Of a stretch of DNA of 17,274 nucleotides, positions 13,987-17,274 are shown one piece after another. The position numbers were made by a program, and so were the translations under genes. The first letter of the stretch is position 1. Every line of letters begins with the position of its first letter. The stretch comes from Gammaproteobacteria bacterium (GTDB taxonomy: Bacteria; Pseudomonadota; Gammaproteobacteria; S012-40). The stretch covers positions 1 to 17,274 of the forward strand of contig JAOTSL010000028.1 in the NCBI GenBank assembly GCA_029864945.1, read 5' to 3'. The notes under the pieces were generated by a model. The model made no database searches, had not been told where the DNA came from, and saw nothing but the letters and a program-made list of their open reading frames with translations.

Positions 13987-14010
13987 CACTTCAACAGTTA
14001 ATTGCTGAAA

Positions 14011-16554
14011 TTATTGTGCAGCTGCACAGTGTGTTGCTGCATCTGGAAATACAGGATTAGTTGCATCTTGCATTTGCGCAGCAGTTACCGCAGGAGTAGG
14101 CGCTTTAACCATGTAGAAGTTCACAGGATGAGATTCTACAATATTTTCGGTAGCTCCAGTTTCCACCATGCTAAACCAAACGCTGACGTGTGAGGCGCAG
14201 TAGGGTTCCCAAACATTAGCTGAGGTTTCTTCCCAATGTAACCACACTTCTTTGTAGTTTGTAGTGTTAACTACTGGTGGTGTCATGCTGAAGTGAAGTG
14301 CCTGCTGTGCATTATTGGTAGCAGGATCAGCCAGAGTTATATCAGTAGATGTTACGCCTAGGTCAACATCACAACCCGTCCATGTATTATTGCGGTCATC
14401 ACTACAGGCGGCATTTGAATCGAACTGCTTCATAGAAGCTCGCATGACTGTAGTTACGTTTGTGTCTGATAAGAAATAACGGAATGATGAATCGCTATCT
14501 AACAAAGCGGCACCTTCTGTTGTACCATTTTGACGCTTATCAGTTTCGATAGTTACAGCTACACCACCTGTCAAAGGGAATGACTGACCCGTTACAGAAT
14601 CCCATGATTGAGGGTCCATCTTAGGGCCAAACTCGTCACCATCGATAAAGAACCAAGAGCGGTTACCATTATTATCTTGACGGTCGATTTTGTCGATGTA
14701 CTCTGCCATGGCTGATAACCAACTATCACGGACTGTTTTTACATTGCTACCTTCAACGGTGTAAGAAGGTGTACCAGTACCATCTAAGACATCATAACCT
14801 GGCATGGCAGTAGTCGTACCTGTTCCCGTACTCAAATTTCCAGGTGTTGTCATGCAAGCCGTATTAGCGAGAATAGTAACCAAGTTAGTTGGGTTACAGA
14901 AACCAGTAGTTGCATTCCACACTTTTGGCATGTCTGCGGCCAACGTGTCATTGGCTGGTGAAACAACACCAAAACGGGCATCAGCAAATGCTGCTTGCCA
15001 GGCCTGTTTAGAACAATTCGTTGTATCTGTTGTTGCATCATTGTTCACAGGTTCAGCAGTACAGGTATAGGCGTCAGCATCAATACCGTATTTTGCCAGC
15101 ACATAAAATGCGCCTTTTCCTGTCATGTCCTGTGAATGCTCTTCATTCTTTACACCATCGACGGTGACAAGCACGCCGCCAATTTGCTCAAAGTTAACTA
15201 GCATGATTGGTAGTTTTTTACCGGATAGGTCAGTGATAACACCACCGTCCACTTTGTCAATAGTCACCGTCATATCCATATCCATAACAACAGCAATAGT
15301 ACTGGTTCCACCACTTTGTGCCGGATGGGTTTCAGTCCAGCTTTCGTCGTAAGAGATGGTTTCTGGTACACCTAAGACTACGTTGTTTGGCAGCATGCCG
15401 CGCCATTTGATCTTGCCGTCTTCCATCTCACCTTCATAGATGAAATCCTCAACAGGATCTAAATAACGATAATTAGCCCAGCCATCGATGCTGTCGTTTC
15501 CATTACTGTTTGGGTCGAACAAGTTCCACACTGAGCCCCAAGGAGAGCCGGTGGAAGCCGCGGTATAGTTGAAGTACCCATTAGTTTGAGTAGTCGTGGT
15601 GGCAGTGCCTGTTGAAGCATCAACACCTGGAGCAAAAATTGTCTCAGTTTGTTCGCCATAATAGGTAATGCTTGCGTCTTTAATCACATTAACTGTACTA
15701 CCCTTAGGTCCTTCTACTGACATGTTTCTACGCAATCCCATCTCACGACGTTCACCATCAGTATAAACGTGTGTTGTACCATCCTGGTCAGTCCATTGAT
15801 TTCCGTCGTTTCCACCACCATCCATCATGGTTTTTTTGGCAATAGCCCATGTATTAGCGTCACCCATGAATGACATGATAGAAACTTTGGCGAGTGTTTC
15901 TCCGGCAGTATTTGTACCAGCGGCTTCGGCTGCTAGTGTATTTGCTTGAAGTTCAGAGACATCATCTTGTGAAATTATGCCGTCACCGTCCTTATCCATT
16001 GCACTTGCGTCATTAACAACAACAGTTTGTTTTACATCTGCTTCCGCAACTGCACGTTGGTTCACTGGGTCGATAAGGATGTCACCCAAAACGGTATCGG
16101 CACTCATAGTAAATTGGCCCGGCAAGGCAGGATTAGCAGCCTGAACTAAAGAGCCAAGTATTTTCAAAGTACGTGTATCAATGAAAATAACAGCGAAGCT
16201 GCCATCTTTATCCAAACCAGCAATACTGAAACTACCGTCCGCGTTAGCAACACCAGAAAGAGTATTGCCCTGAGCATCTGTAACGAGAACAAGTGCTCCG
16301 CCAAGTGGAGAGGAAACCAGGTCATCAAAGCCTGTTCCGCTAATGGGAGCGCTGAAAATCCCGCCGCTATTTATTGTGCCGGCTTTCGAAATAGGCTTAC
16401 CAGACAAGCTGCCACCGCTGGTCTTTTGTACTACACCTGAAAGTGAAACTGTTTGATCGACTTGAGGATTACTTCCGTCACTACTGCAAGCAGATAACAA
16501 CACAGCCGCACTAAATGCACTAGCTTTGAATATTGTTGATTTGTATTTACTCAT
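14011..16554 (-). CDS. Large outer-membrane lipoprotein of unknown function with an EF-hand loop
   Basis: 847 residues. The N-terminus is a lipoprotein signal with lipobox LSAC (Cys23); Ser at the next position, with no Asp, predicts outer-membrane sorting. Residues about 35-130 resemble a carboxypeptidase-regulatory-like beta-sandwich (GGALVLVTDAQGNTLSGV, ADGSFSIAGL). A canonical EF-hand loop, DKDGDGIISQDD, spans 187-198, with calcium ligands Asp187, 189, 191 and 198. The remaining 650 residues are Thr/Gly/Asp/Asn-rich and Trp-rich, match no family I recognise, and carry eight cysteines (498, 514, 553, 567, 717, 728, 786, 843), an even number fitting disulfides in an exported protein. No CxxCH haem motif is present. 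A ribosome binding site (AGGAGA on the minus strand) supports the start. A calcium-dependent surface or binding protein is possible, but no function is assigned. Confidence 0.9.
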   Translation of the reverse strand: MSKYKSTIFKASAFSAAVLLSACSSDGSNPQVDQTVSLSGVVQKTSGGSLSGKPISKAGTINSGGIFSAPISGTGFDDLVSSPLGGALVLVTDAQGNTLSGVANADGSFSIAGLDKDGSFAVIFIDTRTLKILGSLVQAANPALPGQFTMSADTVLGDILIDPVNQRAVAEADVKQTVVVNDASAMDKDGDGIISQDDVSELQANTLAAEAAGTNTAGETLAKVSIMSFMGDANTWAIAKKTMMDGGGNDGNQWTDQDGTTHVYTDGERREMGLRRNMSVEGPKGSTVNVIKDASITYYGEQTETIFAPGVDASTGTATTTTQTNGYFNYTAASTGSPWGSVWNLFDPNSNGNDSIDGWANYRYLDPVEDFIYEGEMEDGKIKWRGMLPNNVVLGVPETISYDESWTETHPAQSGGTSTIAVVMDMDMTVTIDKVDGGVITDLSGKKLPIMLVNFEQIGGVLVTVDGVKNEEHSQDMTGKGAFYVLAKYGIDADAYTCTAEPVNNDATTDTTNCSKQAWQAAFADARFGVVSPANDTLAADMPKVWNATTGFCNPTNLVTILANTACMTTPGNLSTGTGTTTAMPGYDVLDGTGTPSYTVEGSNVKTVRDSWLSAMAEYIDKIDRQDNNGNRSWFFIDGDEFGPKMDPQSWDSVTGQSFPLTGGVAVTIETDKRQNGTTEGAALLDSDSSFRYFLSDTNVTTVMRASMKQFDSNAACSDDRNNTWTGCDVDLGVTSTDITLADPATNNAQQALHFSMTPPVVNTTNYKEVWLHWEETSANVWEPYCASHVSVWFSMVETGATENIVESHPVNFYMVKAPTPAVTAAQMQDATNPVFPDAATHCAAAQ

Positions 16555-16742
16555 TTGTAAATCTCTCCTGAACCTTAGGAAGGTGAAAGTTTGTTTTTAC
16601 GACCGTAACTCACAAAAAACCTAAACTGGTGCGTATAAGGCGGTTATAGAGTTGGAATTGTTATTGGCTATCGGAATATTTATTAAGACCTTTAATGGAT
16701 AAGTGAATTTTTGCGGAGTGGATCACTGGTTGGCTTAACCAT

Positions 16743-16791
16743 ATGAAATATATTGAATATTGGCGTTGCGCCAATGCACTATTTATTTCAT
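16743..16791. repeat. 49-nt imperfect palindrome
   Basis: Outer arms ATGAAATA (16743-16750) and TATTTCAT (16784-16791), inner arms ATTGGCG (16759-16765) and CGCCAAT (16769-16775), loop TTG, and equal 8-base spacers on both sides with a few matching pairs. Alternatively AATATTGG (16756-16763) can pair with CCAATATT (16792-16799), which excludes the first fold. Confidence 0.65.
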
Positions 16792-17041
16792 CCAATATTG
16801 ACAATGGTGAGTGTGGTTGGGTTTTTAGATATAAGAATGTTTATAATTATTTTGTCGTCGAGGCGTCAGCTTAAGTCTTTTGGATTGAACAATAGTCGTA
16901 TGAATGAAGCGAGCTAATCTGTAGGGTATTTGTCGCACCTTAGAACTGATTTGAGTATTGATACGGGTACAACCGGTGATTTTGATAATGATAGAAAAAT
17001 GGAATTGTTGCTAGTGGAAATAATTGGCCAAAAAATCAATT

Positions 17042-17056
17042 GATGCATTTGGCATC
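17042..17056 (-). terminator. Weak terminator candidate of the radical SAM gene
   Basis: Directly after the stop at 17058-17060 on the minus strand, GATGC and GCATC pair around 5 bases, and a run of six T follows six bases later. The stem is short, so confidence is low. Confidence 0.35.
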
Positions 17057-17057
17057 C

Positions 17058-17273
17058 TTAACTTTTGTGATAAAAATTAATTACGCAGCTTTTTTTTTCA
17101 TCTTCGCTCATGAGTGTTGATCGACTGTAGCGAGCGGCTGTGCCGAGTTTTTCTATTTTGTCCTGCCACAGCGGGTTATAGGGTAAAAGAGTTGCCTGTG
17201 GTATGCCAAGGGTTCGTAAAAAATTTGCAATACCGCTGAGGTTTTCCGGTTGGGTTGTTATTTCGGGGATCAG
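17058..17273 (-). CDS. C-terminus of a radical SAM glycyl-radical-enzyme-activase-like protein (5' partial)
   Basis: A minus-strand frame entering from the right edge gives 71 residues to a TAA stop at 17058-17060. The segment LIPEITTQPENLSGIANFL, then LGIPQATLLPYNPLWQDKIEKLG, closely follows the C-terminal pattern of PflA-type activases (LIPG.n.s.eN, then LLPY.pLG..KY..LG), the last strand and helix of the radical SAM barrel. These enzymes cleave S-adenosylmethionine to place a glycyl radical on a partner enzyme. The catalytic CxxxCxxC lies outside the window and cannot be checked. The family call rests on this tail only; another radical SAM subgroup is possible. The same-strand lipoprotein gene is 503 bp downstream, too far to assume an operon. 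Confidence 0.65.
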   Translation of the reverse strand: MIPEITTQPENLSGIANFLRTLGIPQATLLPYNPLWQDKIEKLGTAARYSRSTLMSEDEKKSCVINFYHKS

Positions 17274-17274
17274 A

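Larger units (their letters stand above)
16555..17057. other. 503-bp non-coding gap with a large palindrome
   Basis: Lies between two minus-strand genes. It must hold the lipoprotein promoter, but no convincing -35/-10 pair is visible. It contains the imperfect palindrome at 16743-16791, a TTGGCCAA at 17024-17031, and ATCAATTGAT at 17035-17044. No coding frame above 37 codons with a start signal is seen. Confidence 0.55.

Noticed and set aside
13702..13989. 95-codon minus-strand frame between the tRNA cluster and the lipoprotein gene
   Set aside because: It starts in the lipoprotein terminator and ends in the tRNA-Glu terminator, has no family resemblance and no start signal.
16804..16917. 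37-codon plus-strand frame in the right-hand gap
   Set aside because: No ribosome binding site, AT-rich random composition, no homology that I can recognise.
1..17274. CRISPR array, insertion sequence or prophage genes
   Set aside because: No regularly spaced repeats, transposase, integrase or terminal inverted repeats were found; the only clear large direct repeat is the tRNA-Glu unit.

Overview
The window comes from a moderately AT-rich gammaproteobacterium, most likely a marine relative of the Pseudomonadales/Cellvibrionales. This is inferred from the block LysR regulator - leuC - leuD - leuB - asd - fimV, which matches the Pseudomonas order, and from gltX followed by Ala and Glu tRNA genes, also a Pseudomonas-like arrangement. 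No species can be named from the sequence alone.

Left part (1-2700) is sparsely coding. It holds the end of an unknown acidic protein with a hairpin and a terminator, the flagellar sigma factor FliA standing apart from other flagellar genes, a DUF1249 protein, and a 63-residue acidic protein. The gaps of about 480 bp around the DUF1249 gene carry several dyads. Two links cross this part: the same sigma-28-like motif with identical spacing lies before fliA and before the DUF1249 gene, and the cut-off first protein shares a 15-residue acidic motif with the 63-residue protein.

Middle part (2700-8180) is the leucine and aspartate-family biosynthesis block. A LysR regulator (minus strand) is divergent from leuC-leuD-leuB-asd; a perfect T-N11-A dyad sits between them, and a strong 14-bp hairpin terminator follows asd. 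The products convert isopropylmalate towards 2-ketoisocaproate (LeuCD, LeuB) and aspartyl phosphate to aspartate semialdehyde (Asd).

Next (8180-12966) come fimV, a large polar-hub inner-membrane protein with a structured leader and its own terminator, and gltX, glutamyl-tRNA synthetase. Downstream, a near-consensus promoter drives tRNA-Ala(GGC) and the first of two identical tRNA-Glu(UUC) genes; the second lies in a diverged tandem duplication of about 252 bp that also includes the terminator. The synthetase thus lies beside its own substrate tRNA genes.

Right part (13717-17274) is accessory. A minus-strand gene encodes an 847-residue lipoprotein of unknown function with a carboxypeptidase-regulatory-like N-terminal region, one canonical EF-hand loop and eight C-terminal cysteines. 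A 503-bp non-coding gap with a 49-nt imperfect palindrome follows. The window ends inside a minus-strand gene, not obvious as an ORF because it is cut by the edge, whose C-terminus resembles radical SAM glycyl-radical-enzyme activases.
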